Shown here: positions 27,360 to 36,570 of the stretch, piece by piece
Layout: each line of letters starts with the position of its first letter
How positions within the stretch are numbered: the first letter of the stretch is position 1
Assembly: GCA_028283605.1 (NCBI GenBank)
Contig: JAPWKH010000013.1
Location: 59,950-123,949, forward strand
DNA: 64,000 bases
Direction: 5' to 3'
Origin: Arachidicoccus sp.
GTDB lineage: Bacteria > Bacteroidota > Bacteroidia > Chitinophagales > Chitinophagaceae
Made by a program: the position numbers and the translations under genes
Notes under the pieces: generated by a model
Database searches by the model: none
Told to the model about the DNA's origin: nothing
The model's input: the letters and a program-made list of their open reading frames with translations, nothing else

Positions 27360-28455
27360 ATGTTACTCTATTATTTCAAAACATTAATTAGCGTGAAAAA
27401 AATGATTTTAATAATCCTCTTCCTTTCTTGTTTAACGAATAGCTTTTCTCAAAAGAGAAACATTAATATTGTTGTTGATGAAAGAACAGAATTGATTACA
27501 ATTACTCAATTATTGTTCGGCTATCCTTTGGTTGGAAGAACAGACATAAATTATAAAAACGATATACAGAACTATTTTAAAAAATATGAGAATGATACAA
27601 CGGTTTCATATTTATTAGAAGTTACAGAACACAACTTTTCATTCACCAAACCTTTCCAATTCACATATCATTATTCATTTCCCGATTTTAAACAGAAGTA
27701 TGATTTTACGGGACAAGAGGTAAAAGATTTGGATTATGGCAACCGCAAAGAAACGTTGCTGTTGTACAATACAAATCTTAAAGAGTTTTACGACAAAACC
27801 CAATTCCATAATTTTTATAAAAATCATCAACTGTTTTATGATAGCATAACAACGCAGGTAAAATCAGCAATTGATAAATACAATCTTGTGGAAACATTGG
27901 AAAAGCATTATGGCTGGAAACAACACTCATACAATTTGGTGATAAGTCCATTAAGCATAGAAGCGGGAATGTCGATAAGAATTAAAACTCTGAAAGGATA
28001 CGATTCATATGCAATTGTTGGTCCAAAATATGACAGCAAAGTAACGCCTGTTTTTGACGTTAAAAATATGATGGAAGGATTGATTATTCATGAGTTCAGC
28101 CATGCCTTTTGCAATCCGCTGATTGATGAATATTATTCTCGCTTGGAAAGAGATAGCAGTTTGTTTGATTCGTTGAAATCTGATTTACATAAACAAGCCT
28201 GCGATAATTGGAAAGATGCTTTGTGTGAATTTTTTACAAGAGCAAATGAAATCATATTTGACAGGGCAATTATTTGGAAAGGCTGATGCAGACAGCATTT
28301 ATAATGAATACATGAAACAAAAATGGATTTATATCAAAGAGTTAATTCCTATTATTGAAAAATATGATAACAATAGAAACAAGTACAAAACGCTTAATGA
28401 TATAATGCCTGAAGTAGTTGCATATTTTGATAATGAAGAAAAAAATAACAGATAA
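27360..28455 (+). pseudogene. DUF4932 metallopeptidase-like gene with a frameshift
   Basis: Two reading frames join into one protein: 27360-28286 and 28216-28455. Removing one T from the TTT at 28257-28259 restores a continuous frame (EFFTRANEIIL followed by TGQLFGKADADSIYNEY). The product then has a signal peptide, best started at the GTG at 27393 (VKKMILIILFLSC), and a DUF4932 domain with the zinc motif HEFSH near residue 241. The natural C-terminus is PEVVAYFDNEEKNN. As sequenced the last 60 residues are lost. It lies between tolC and the adaptor gene, an odd place for a peptidase. Whether it is an error or real decay is open. Confidence 0.75.
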
Positions 28456-28494
28456 AACACAATAGAAAACATTAAACAATAAAAAATAAACACT

Positions 28495-29745
28495 GTGGAC
28501 AGAGTAATCGAACAAAAAAAATGGAATAAAAAACGCATTCTTACAATTGCAGGAATTGTTGCATTGATTGCATTAATAGGTGCAAGTTTTTACTACGCGC
28601 GCGGCGGCAGCAAGCTGAACGTCGATAAAGAACGCATTACGATAAGTGAAGTAACCAAAGGGCAATTTAAAAATTACATTCCCGTAAATGGCGTGGTAAT
28701 GCCCGTTTCCACAATTTATCTTGATGCAATGGAAGGCGGTCGCGTAGAAGAACGTTATGTGGAAGACGGCGCAATGATGAAAAAGGGACAGCCTATTCTT
28801 CGCTTATCGAACACAGATTTAATGATGAGTTTGGTAGAACAGCAAAACAATGTTTACAACACTTTGATGCAGGAACAGATCGCGCAAAACGGCGCACGCC
28901 AGACTTCGGTAAGCAACATGAACCAAATGGCAGATGTAGAACAACAGTTGCAGGAAGCTAAACGCTTATATGATTTAAATAAAAAACTGTACGAACAGAA
29001 AGCACTCGATTATCAGACCTATCAGCAATCTAAAATCAGTTATGATTATCTGGTAAAGAAAAAAGACTTACAGGAAAATTTGCTGTCGCAGGATTCTGTG
29101 AATAAAGCGCAACAGCTGGTGCAGCAAAACAAGTTGTATTCCGGAGCAAACCAAGCATTGGGTTTAATGCAGAAAAAAGTCGGCGATCTCATTGTTCGTG
29201 CGCCTGTGGATGGGCAACTTACTTCGCTCGATGCCGAAGTAGGACAAAACAAACCTGCAGGAACAAGGCTCGGACAAATCGATGTCATCAGCGATTACAA
29301 AGTGCGTGTAGATGTGGATGAACATTATATCAACAACGTATTTCCGGGACTCGCAGGGAACGCCGTTGTAGGCAACGATACGCTTCAATTGATTGTAAAA
29401 AAAGTTTATCCTTCCGTAACCGACGGAAAGTTTCAGGTAGACATGTCGTTTCAAAAGAAGGCAACAGATATTATTCATCGCGGACAAAGCCTCCAAATAC
29501 TGCTCACACTCAGCGATGACAGACCTGCATTGTTATTGCCTCGCGGCGGATTTTATCAGCAAACCGGCGGCAACTGGATTTTCAAATTAAGCAAAGACGA
29601 AACAACAGCGTACAAAGCAGAGATTCAGCTCGGCGGTCAAAATCCCGATTACTACGAAGTATTGAAAGGTCTTGAACCCGGCGATAAAGTGATAACAAGC
29701 AGCTATGAAACTTTCGGAGATAACCAAGTGTTGATTATTAAATAG
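28495..29745 (+). CDS. HlyD/MacA-type periplasmic adaptor subunit
   Basis: The 416-residue membrane fusion protein uses a GTG start at 28495. It has one N-terminal membrane helix (ILTIAGIVALIALIGASFYY, about residues 15-34), a barrel-sandwich lipoyl half, a coiled-coil hairpin (about residues 110-225, dense in Gln and Leu), the second lipoyl half VRAPVDGQLTSLDAEVGQ (near 239), and a beta-barrel and membrane-proximal domain. It links the inner-membrane permease to TolC. It is the only adaptor gene in the locus, so all permeases would have to share it if they are all tripartite. Confidence 0.93.
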   Translation: MDRVIEQKKWNKKRILTIAGIVALIALIGASFYYARGGSKLNVDKERITISEVTKGQFKNYIPVNGVVMPVSTIYLDAMEGGRVEERYVEDGAMMKKGQPILRLSNTDLMMSLVEQQNNVYNTLMQEQIAQNGARQTSVSNMNQMADVEQQLQEAKRLYDLNKKLYEQKALDYQTYQQSKISYDYLVKKKDLQENLLSQDSVNKAQQLVQQNKLYSGANQALGLMQKKVGDLIVRAPVDGQLTSLDAEVGQNKPAGTRLGQIDVISDYKVRVDVDEHYINNVFPGLAGNAVVGNDTLQLIVKKVYPSVTDGKFQVDMSFQKKATDIIHRGQSLQILLTLSDDRPALLLPRGGFYQQTGGNWIFKLSKDETTAYKAEIQLGGQNPDYYEVLKGLEPGDKVITSSYETFGDNQVLIIK

Positions 29746-29785
29746 TCGTCTGAACCATGATTTATAGGATTTATGTGATTATTTG
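29746..29785. repeat. dispersed TCTGAACC repeat, spacer family C (copy 1)
   Basis: GTCTGAACCATGATTTATAG followed by GATTTATGTGATT. Closely related copies start at 47333 and 63032, and related sequence lies after ffh and at 57938. Confidence 0.6.
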
Positions 29786-29840
29786 GATAAATAAAAAATT
29801 AACAAGGAAATGAAACATGAAGATGAATGTAAAATATGAA

Positions 29841-29875
29841 CACGACGGTACATCATTCTGCGAAAGCGGGAATTT
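29841..29875. repeat. short REP-like fragment
   Basis: CACGACGGTACATCATTCTG and CGAAAGCGGGAA, a shortened copy of the palindrome family, in the spacer before the first permease. Confidence 0.5.
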
Positions 29876-29988
29876 CCTGTTGTGCGAAAACAAGTTCTGC
29901 AATGCTGCAAATGTTTTCAGCGTATTCAAAATGAAATTCAACAAATAAAGCAATAAAACAATTTTTTAAACCATAAATAAGAAAAAAC

Positions 29989-32385
29989 ATGTGGTTACAT
30001 TATCTCAAAACAGCGTGGCGCAACCTGATGCGCAACAGGATTTTTTCCATTATCAACATATTCGGGTTGAGCATTGGCCTGGCTTGTGCGATGCTTATTC
30101 TTTTATACGTAAAGGATGAAACGAGCTTTGACAAGTTTCACAAAAACGTGAACAACATTTATCGCATTGTATTAAAATCGGTACAGCAAGGGCAAGAGCA
30201 AGAACAAAGTAGTACAGGTCCGTTGCAAGGTCCGCGCTTTGCGCAAAATGTTCCCGGTATCAAATCTTTTGTGCGCGTACAAAGCGGTTATAAAAATATA
30301 AAAACAGGAAACGAAGTGCAGGGACAGGATTTATTGTACGTCGATTCAAATTTCTTTTCTGTATTCACATTTCCGTTGTTGAGCGGTAATCCAAAAAGCT
30401 GTTTAACAGAGCCGCATTCAATTGTACTTTCGGAAGATGCGGCGAAAAAACAATTTGGCACAACCAACGCCGTTGGTAAAATTGTGATGCTGAAAGATAA
30501 TAGTGCTTTTGTTCCTTACAAAGTATCTGCAGTTGCAAAACGCTGCCCGCAAAATTCCTCCATTCGTTTCGATATGTTGCTGCCGATTAAAGTATCTGAT
30601 GAAGATGCAAGGGATAATGATAATTGGTTTAATATTTACCTGAACACGTTTGTTGTGCTGGATGATAAGGCTAATCTGCAAACCGTAGATAAACAAATGC
30701 AGGCTTTCTATGTAAAAGATGCAAAAGCAACTTTTGAAGAAATGCTAAAAAAATATGGCTTTGGTAATGATGTTGATATGGGAACTTATTTTTTGCAGCC
30801 ATATATTAAAATGCATCTTGATACCAAACTTTCTGCTCAAAATGGTTTGCAAGGCGCCAGCAATCCTTTGTATTCTTACATTCTATCAAGCGTTGCGTTG
30901 TTTGTGTTGCTGATAGCGTGTATCAATTTTGTGAACTTAACTGTTGCACGTTCCGTAAAGCGCGCCAAAGAAATCGGCATTCGTAAAGTTGTAGGCGGCG
31001 GCAGAAAGCAATTAATATTTCAATTCTTAGGCGAATCGTTTTTGCTCTGTTTTATTGCATTCGCATTTGCATTGGCGCTTGTTGAATTGGTGTTGCCATT
31101 GTTCAACGCACTTGCGAACAAAGCGCTTGCGCTTTCTTATTTGTTCGATGCGAAATTGATTACGGCTTATGCGCTGCTCTTTATTTTAACGAGCTTATTT
31201 GCAGGTTTTTATCCTGCGTTGGTGTTGTCTGGTTTTGACCCTGTAAAAACTTTGTATGGTCGTTTTAATCTTTCGGGAAAAAATTATTTACAGAAATCAT
31301 TGGTAGTAGTTCAGTTTGTACTGGCATCATTATTAATCATCATCACATTTGTTTTGTATATGCAGTTCAATCATTTGACGCATGCAAAGTTGGGATATGA
31401 TGACACCAATATTGTTTTGGTAAATGACCAAACTACACACAGTAAAGCTTCGGTGGTAAAAACAGCGTTGTTGAAAAACCCGAACATTATTGATGTTGCT
31501 CCAAAGAATGGCGGCACGTGGGTTACAGGCGCTAAACTAAGTACCGATTCAACAATATCATTTCAATATGAAACAGTAGATGAATCTTTTATCCCCGAAT
31601 TAAAAATTCCGATTGTGCAAGGCAGAAATTTTTCACCGGCATTTCCTTCCGATTCCAACAATTCTATTTTAGTAAATGAAGCCTTTGTAAAGAAAGCGGG
31701 TTGGGCAAATCCTATCGGGCAAACTGTTAATTTCATTTATAATGACAACGAAATATATCACGTTGTAGGTGTGGTAAAAGATTATCATTATGCCTCTATG
31801 AATGAAAAAATTGATCCGCAACTTTTCACGATGAAGAATGCCAATGACTACGGAACATTTTATATCAAAATAAAGCCGAACACCGCAAGCGAAAGTTTAA
31901 AGTTTATACAAAAAACTTTTCACGAATTGTTCCCGCTAAATCCATATTCCTACACATTCAAGAACGATGCAAACAGAAAGCAATACGATGATGTTGCCAA
32001 GTGGAAAGAGATAATGTTGTTCGGAGCAATCTTAACCATTTTTATTTCTTGTATCGGTTTGTTCGGATTATCTGTTTTGTCGGGCGAAAAAAGAACAAAA
32101 GAAATTGGTATCCGAAAAGTGTATGGTGCATCTGTCGGCAGCATCATCAAACTGTTATCAAAAGATTTTTTGAAATTGGTATTGCTCGCATTGATTATTT
32201 CAACGCCCATTGCGTGGATGGTTGCACGCAGGCTTTTGCAAAATATGTTATATAAAATTTCATTGAGTTGGTGGATATTTTTAATTCCCGACTTGTTGGT
32301 TATTCTTATTGCTTTCACAACCATTTATTTTCAAACCAACAGAACCGCAAATGCCAATCCGGTCAAGAGTTTGAAGACGGAGTGA
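29989..32385 (+). CDS. FtsX/MacB-type ABC permease 1
   Basis: 798 residues. Two FtsX repeats in one chain: membrane helix 1 (about residues 17-41, NIFGLSIGLACAMLILLYV), a MacB-like periplasmic domain to about 285, three helices to about 420, a fifth helix (SLVVVQFVLASLLIIITFVL, near 436), a second periplasmic domain, and three C-terminal helices. Each half has the coupling motif for the ATPase: KEIGIRKVVGGG near 325 and KEIGIRKVYGAS near 703. It ends NANPVKSLKTE. One chain therefore equals a MacB dimer of membrane parts and needs an ATPase in trans. It lies 243 bases after the adaptor gene. Mechanotransmission of substrate from periplasm to TolC is the role expected from MacB. Confidence 0.93.
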   Translation: MWLHYLKTAWRNLMRNRIFSIINIFGLSIGLACAMLILLYVKDETSFDKFHKNVNNIYRIVLKSVQQGQEQEQSSTGPLQGPRFAQNVPGIKSFVRVQSGYKNIKTGNEVQGQDLLYVDSNFFSVFTFPLLSGNPKSCLTEPHSIVLSEDAAKKQFGTTNAVGKIVMLKDNSAFVPYKVSAVAKRCPQNSSIRFDMLLPIKVSDEDARDNDNWFNIYLNTFVVLDDKANLQTVDKQMQAFYVKDAKATFEEMLKKYGFGNDVDMGTYFLQPYIKMHLDTKLSAQNGLQGASNPLYSYILSSVALFVLLIACINFVNLTVARSVKRAKEIGIRKVVGGGRKQLIFQFLGESFLLCFIAFAFALALVELVLPLFNALANKALALSYLFDAKLITAYALLFILTSLFAGFYPALVLSGFDPVKTLYGRFNLSGKNYLQKSLVVVQFVLASLLIIITFVLYMQFNHLTHAKLGYDDTNIVLVNDQTTHSKASVVKTALLKNPNIIDVAPKNGGTWVTGAKLSTDSTISFQYETVDESFIPELKIPIVQGRNFSPAFPSDSNNSILVNEAFVKKAGWANPIGQTVNFIYNDNEIYHVVGVVKDYHYASMNEKIDPQLFTMKNANDYGTFYIKIKPNTASESLKFIQKTFHELFPLNPYSYTFKNDANRKQYDDVAKWKEIMLFGAILTIFISCIGLFGLSVLSGEKRTKEIGIRKVYGASVGSIIKLLSKDFLKLVLLALIISTPIAWMVARRLLQNMLYKISLSWWIFLIPDLLVILIAFTTIYFQTNRTANANPVKSLKTE

Positions 32386-32442
32386 GTTTTTTATTATAAA
32401 TGATGAATGATAAATTTTGAATGAAGAAGAATATGAAATATG

Positions 32443-32604
32443 AACACGCTCGCACGTCATTCCCGCGAAAGCGGGAAACGCAAGTTCGACGAAGTCAATC
32501 TTTTGTTCGGTTACAACCGAACTCAAAAAAAAGGCGAGAAAATCCCGCTTGTTGCGGGATATTAGATTGCCAATCTTAGCTCGCAATGACGGCAGACGTG
32601 TTCT
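32443..32604. repeat. REP-like composite repeat
   Basis: ATGAACACGCTCGCACGTCA, TTCCCGCGAAAGCGGGAA, then CAATGACGGCAGACGTG at the end. An internal module has ATCCCGCTTGTTGCGGGAT. This is one of the longest copies of the family. The 537-base gap 32386-32922 holds this element and then the twin-operator promoter. Confidence 0.65.
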
Positions 32605-32658
32605 GTTTCTCAAATACATTTTCAAATTTTCAAATTATCTTATTCTAAAATCTTAAAA

Positions 32659-32757
32659 GTGTATCAAAACCGAACACTAAGTGTATCGAAAACGGACACT
32701 TTTAAAAACACGAAAATTTATACTTCATTGATTTTAAATGTATTATAAAATTGGCAT
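32659..32757 (+). promoter_or_regulatory. twin-operator promoter upstream of the DUF4097 gene
   Basis: GTGTATCAAAACCGAACAC at 32659-32677 and GTGTATCGAAAACGGACAC at 32681-32699, again 22 bp apart, then TTGGCAT at 32751-32757, 52 bases after the second site exactly as before tolC. The intervening bases are mostly different, so the conserved parts are probably functional. As at the tolC copy, GC follows the GG after 13 bases. It may drive the DUF4097 gene and the permeases behind it. Confidence 0.65.
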
Positions 32758-32922
32758 TACTGTGGAAGCATTTTTACAAAATACTTTTTTTAAAAATTAA
32801 CCATGAAATGATTCATAAAAAATTTGCATACCTAAAGCAATGATTATTCTGGCAAAACCGAGTTCGGCGAAACCAATTATTTCTGACAAAAAAATATAAA
32901 AAAACAAATAAAATTATACAAA

Positions 32923-33892
32923 ATGAAAAAGTTATTTATCCTTTCGTTCACTTGTGGCTTTGCATTTGCCGCCATTTCTTGGACAAGTAAAATATTCAAT
33001 GATATCGGTATCGTAAAACCAAATTCTGAACCAATATTGTTGCAAACTAAAAGTTTCGGTATTGGCAGCATTAAAAACATTAGCGCTTCCACAACGCTTG
33101 GTTCTATTGCAGTTACAGGCGATGCAACCAATCAGGCAACAGTTGAGTTATACGCGCAGCCGAACAACAATGAACATCTGTCCAACGATGAAATCCAACA
33201 AATCATCAACAGAGATTACGACGTTGAAATTTCTGTTAATAACGGAACGCTTACAGCAAAAGCCATCTTTAAAAACAAACATAGAAGCAACAATGAAAAA
33301 CACCGTAGGTGTTTCTTTTAAAATTCATACTGCGAAAAATGTTAGCGCCAATATAAATTCTGTTACGGGCAGTATTCATCTTGCATCGTTGCATGGCGAT
33401 GAACAATTTAAAACAAGCACAGGCAGTTTACACATCGAAAATATTTCCGGTAATGTTGAAGGACAGACAAGCACAGGGAGCATCCACGCAAGCAATTGCG
33501 AAGGCAATATCAAAGTAGAAACATCGACCGGCTCGGTACATGCAGCGCAAATTAATGGAATGCTTGACGCCGAAACTTCAACTGGCAGCGTAGATCTGGA
33601 CAACATTGCAGCGAAAGTAAACGCCTCCACTTCCACCGGCAGCGTTTCCGCCAGGTTTGATACGTTTAAAGCCGATGCTATACTTTCAACATCAACAGGA
33701 AGTGTGAATGTGTATGTGCCGAAAAGTACAGCCGCAAACCTTGATATTGAAGGCTCGCACATCAATACAGAAAAGCTGTACAACTTTAGCGGCGAAACCA
33801 ACAAGAAAAGTTTGAAAGGAAAAATTAATGGAGGAGGTTCAAGATTAACCGCATCAACAAATCTTGGAAGTGTGAATTTGAATTTTGAATAA
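32923..33892 (+). pseudogene. DUF4097-like beta-solenoid protein, frameshifted
   Basis: The start encodes an exported protein (MKKLFILSFTCGFAFAAISW) in one frame until 33321, and the rest continues in another frame to 33892. Deleting one A from the five-A run at 33296-33300 joins them (SNNENTVGVSFKIHTAKN). The restored protein is about 322 residues and has five regularly spaced TSTGS motifs (QTSTGSIHASN, ETSTGSVHAAQ and so on, about every 19-20 residues) forming a beta-solenoid like DUF4097 adhesins. It ends ASTNLGSVNLNFE. Such proteins are often linked to envelope sensing, but the role is unknown. An A-run indel could be phase variation, decay or sequencing error. Confidence 0.75.
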
Positions 33893-33941
33893 TAATCTGA
33901 GACAGAAATTTCAGTAAATGAAGATGATTAACAAGTCAATG

Positions 33942-34050
33942 AACACACTCACTCGTCATTCCCGCGCAGGCGGGAGTCTCTTGGTAAAACACAATAAAGA
34001 CAAATAGGACAAGAGATGCCGAAACGAGTTCGGCATGACGGCAAACGTGT
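33942..34050. repeat. REP-like composite repeat
   Basis: GAACACACTCACTCGTCATT, CCCGCGCAGGCGGGA, then GATGCCGAAACGAGTTCGGC with ATGACGGCAAACGTG. Two palindromes, same orientation as in the other permease spacers. Confidence 0.65.
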
Positions 34051-34101
34051 TACATTTTTCAAAATCATTTTCAAATCATTTCATTGTTTAATTAAAAAAC
34101 T

Positions 34102-36492
34102 ATGTGGAAGCATTATCTCAAAACAGCGTGGCGCAGCCTTAAAGTAAATAGATTTTACAGCGCGCTCAATATTGCCGGGCTGGCAATTGGTTTAGCAACA
34201 GGCATTATGCTGTTGCTTTGGGTGCAGAATGAATTTAGTTATGATAAATTTAATAAGCAATACAGAAATATTTATCAATTAAGTGCACATTTTACTTCAA
34301 ATGGGAAAGAGATTGTTTGGGGAAATGTGCCGGGGCCTCTATCTGTCATAGCTAAAAATATACCGGGCATACAATCTATGGTGCGAATAGCCTACGCTGG
34401 AGATGTATTGGCAACTCAAGATGAAACAAAAACTTTTGACAATAATGCTATCGTGTACGCCGATAGCAGCTTGCTTACAATATTTGATTTTGAATTGATA
34501 AAAGGAAATAAAAAGAATTTTTTGCCAAACCCATATTCCGTTGCATTATCACAAACTATTGCAAAAAAAATATTTGGTACTGATGATGTGATTGGTAAGA
34601 TAGTTCGTTTTGATAAAGACAACTTTACAATCACTTCAGTATTTAAAAGCATTCCTAAAAACTCCTCGATTGCAATGAATGTTATTCTTCCAATGGCATA
34701 TCGCGGAAAAAAATTTACAGAAAACGGTGGAAATGGAAATTGGAAAACGATTGATGAAGATATGGGCGATTATAGTTTTTATGATTATGTATTACTTTAT
34801 CCAAACGCAAATCCAAAAGTTGTTTCAAAACAACTTTCTGATGCTTATTTTAATGCACGAAAAGGCGAAGGAAATAATGTTCAAAAAACAGATTTTAAGT
34901 TTGAGAATTTGGCAGATGTTCATCTCATCGGCAACGACGGTGATATTTCAGGTTTGCGAATGGTAGAGATTATGATGCTTGTTTCCATTTTAATTTTAAT
35001 CATTGCGAGCATCAATTATGTCAATCTTTCTACGGCACGTTCATTAATGCGGTTGAAAGAAGTAAGCGTTAAAAAAATTATAGGCGCATCCAAGTGGCAA
35101 TTATTTTTTCAATTTATTTTAGAAACATTCGTGTTGTTTGCCATTGCAAGTGTAATATCTATAGGATTGATTTTTGTTTTGATGCCTTTGTACAACAATA
35201 TTTCAGGAAAGGAATTAAGTTTTTCGTTATTAGATATTCACACGCTCGGAATGTTATTTATTGTGGTTTTGGGCGCATTGCTTTCATCAAGCATTTATCC
35301 TGCATTATTGTTGTCATCTTTTCAACCGCTTGCCATAATGCGCGGAACAAAAATTGCAGGCTTCAAAACTGCAACATTTCGCAAGGTATTGGTTGTATTG
35401 CAATTCGCTATTTCGTTTGCATTACTGGTAAGCACCATTATAATGAGTAACCAGATGCGTTATATGCGCAATAAAGATTTGGGTTACAATAAAAGCTATG
35501 TTTTCTCTGTTTCCTTTCCAGACGAGGCTTCCCAACATTTTGACGCAATTAAAACTGAGCTGCAAAAAACACATAGTATTTTAAGCACAGGCACTTCTGA
35601 TGCTTATGATATTTCAAATGTAGGCAGCTCAACAAGCGACATTAATTGGCAGGGGAAATCCGCAAACGACAACTTGATTATTGCACAAGTTACGATGGAC
35701 AAAGATTTTATTTCTACGATGAAATACCGGTTTATCGAAGGCGGAAATTTTTCCGGCACACCTGCCGACAGTAATAAATTTGTTTTAAATGAAACGGCTG
35801 TAAAAGCAATGGACTTGAAACCACCGTACGTAGGCCAGCAAATCAGTTTTCATGCAGATACAGGAAATATCATAGGTGTATTGAAAGATTTTAATTTCAG
35901 GCCACTCACGGAAGCCATCAGTCCCATTATATTTTTTACGGCTTGGGGAAGAGGCAATATGTTATATGTTCGCACTACAGGCGCGGAAGCGCAGAATGCT
36001 ATTGCTGCCGTAGAAAAAGAATATAAAAAATATAATACAAGCAAAACACCTTTCAGTTATAATTTTTTAGATAAAAGTTTTGAAGCGCACTATCAATCGC
36101 AACAGCGCACAAGCGCACTCTTTACCACCTTTGCCGCTATTGCCATTTTCATTTCCTGTCTCGGCTTATTCGGTTTGGCTACTTACACCGCACAGGTAAA
36201 AACAAAAGAAATAGGTATTCGTAAAGTGTTGGGTGCAAGCGTTGGCAACATTGTACAATTAATCAGCAAAGATTTTTTAAAGCTCGTGATTATAGCTGTT
36301 GTAATCGCTACACCGCTTGCTTATTGGGCAATGCACAAATGGCTGCAAGGCTTTGCATACAAAACAAGCATTGGCATATTCACTTTCATCATCGCGGCTG
36401 TAATAGTGATGCTGATTGCATTTGCAACGATTGGCTTTAAGGCGTTCAAAGCCGCAAGAGCCAATCCGGTAAAGAGTTTGAAAACGGAATAA
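34102..36492 (+). CDS. FtsX/MacB-type ABC permease 2
   Basis: 796 residues with the two-repeat layout of permease 1. It begins MWKHYLKTAWRSLKVNRFYS, and residues 22-44 form the first helix (NIAGLAIGLATGIMLLLWV). The coupling motifs differ between halves: KEVSVKKIIGAS near 318 and KEIGIRKVLGAS near 700. The C-terminus is RANPVKSLKTE. It is closest by eye to permease 3: the same LATGIMLLLWVxNxFSYDKFN start, the same KEVSV motif, and a near-identical C-terminal hundred residues. A spacer of family A, with a stem-loop, follows. Confidence 0.93.
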   Translation: MWKHYLKTAWRSLKVNRFYSALNIAGLAIGLATGIMLLLWVQNEFSYDKFNKQYRNIYQLSAHFTSNGKEIVWGNVPGPLSVIAKNIPGIQSMVRIAYAGDVLATQDETKTFDNNAIVYADSSLLTIFDFELIKGNKKNFLPNPYSVALSQTIAKKIFGTDDVIGKIVRFDKDNFTITSVFKSIPKNSSIAMNVILPMAYRGKKFTENGGNGNWKTIDEDMGDYSFYDYVLLYPNANPKVVSKQLSDAYFNARKGEGNNVQKTDFKFENLADVHLIGNDGDISGLRMVEIMMLVSILILIIASINYVNLSTARSLMRLKEVSVKKIIGASKWQLFFQFILETFVLFAIASVISIGLIFVLMPLYNNISGKELSFSLLDIHTLGMLFIVVLGALLSSSIYPALLLSSFQPLAIMRGTKIAGFKTATFRKVLVVLQFAISFALLVSTIIMSNQMRYMRNKDLGYNKSYVFSVSFPDEASQHFDAIKTELQKTHSILSTGTSDAYDISNVGSSTSDINWQGKSANDNLIIAQVTMDKDFISTMKYRFIEGGNFSGTPADSNKFVLNETAVKAMDLKPPYVGQQISFHADTGNIIGVLKDFNFRPLTEAISPIIFFTAWGRGNMLYVRTTGAEAQNAIAAVEKEYKKYNTSKTPFSYNFLDKSFEAHYQSQQRTSALFTTFAAIAIFISCLGLFGLATYTAQVKTKEIGIRKVLGASVGNIVQLISKDFLKLVIIAVVIATPLAYWAMHKWLQGFAYKTSIGIFTFIIAAVIVMLIAFATIGFKAFKAARANPVKSLKTE

Positions 36493-36570
36493 TATTCCCA
36501 AATAAAAAGGCAAAATGAAAAAGTAAAAACCATTTAGCCTTTTTGAATTTTTATTTTTTAATTAAACAGC
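36493..36570. repeat. spacer family A, copy 1, with stem-loop
   Basis: TATTCCCAAATAAAAAGGCA leads into AAAAAGGC and, after about 26 bases, GCCTTTTT with a T-rich tail (36504-36545), a possible partial terminator. Then TTAATTAAACAGC precedes the next ATG. Near-identical copies lie at 38938-39022 and 49854-49938. Confidence 0.75.

Noticed and set aside
32281..32625. 114-codon minus-strand ORF
   Set aside because: It covers the REP-like repeat and the antisense of the permease 1 tail; no coding features of its own.
33420..33720. Regular repeats resembling a CRISPR array or minisatellite
   Set aside because: The periodic AC(A/T)AGCACAGG-like units encode the TSTGS repeats of the solenoid protein and vary at synonymous sites, so this is protein repetition, not an array.
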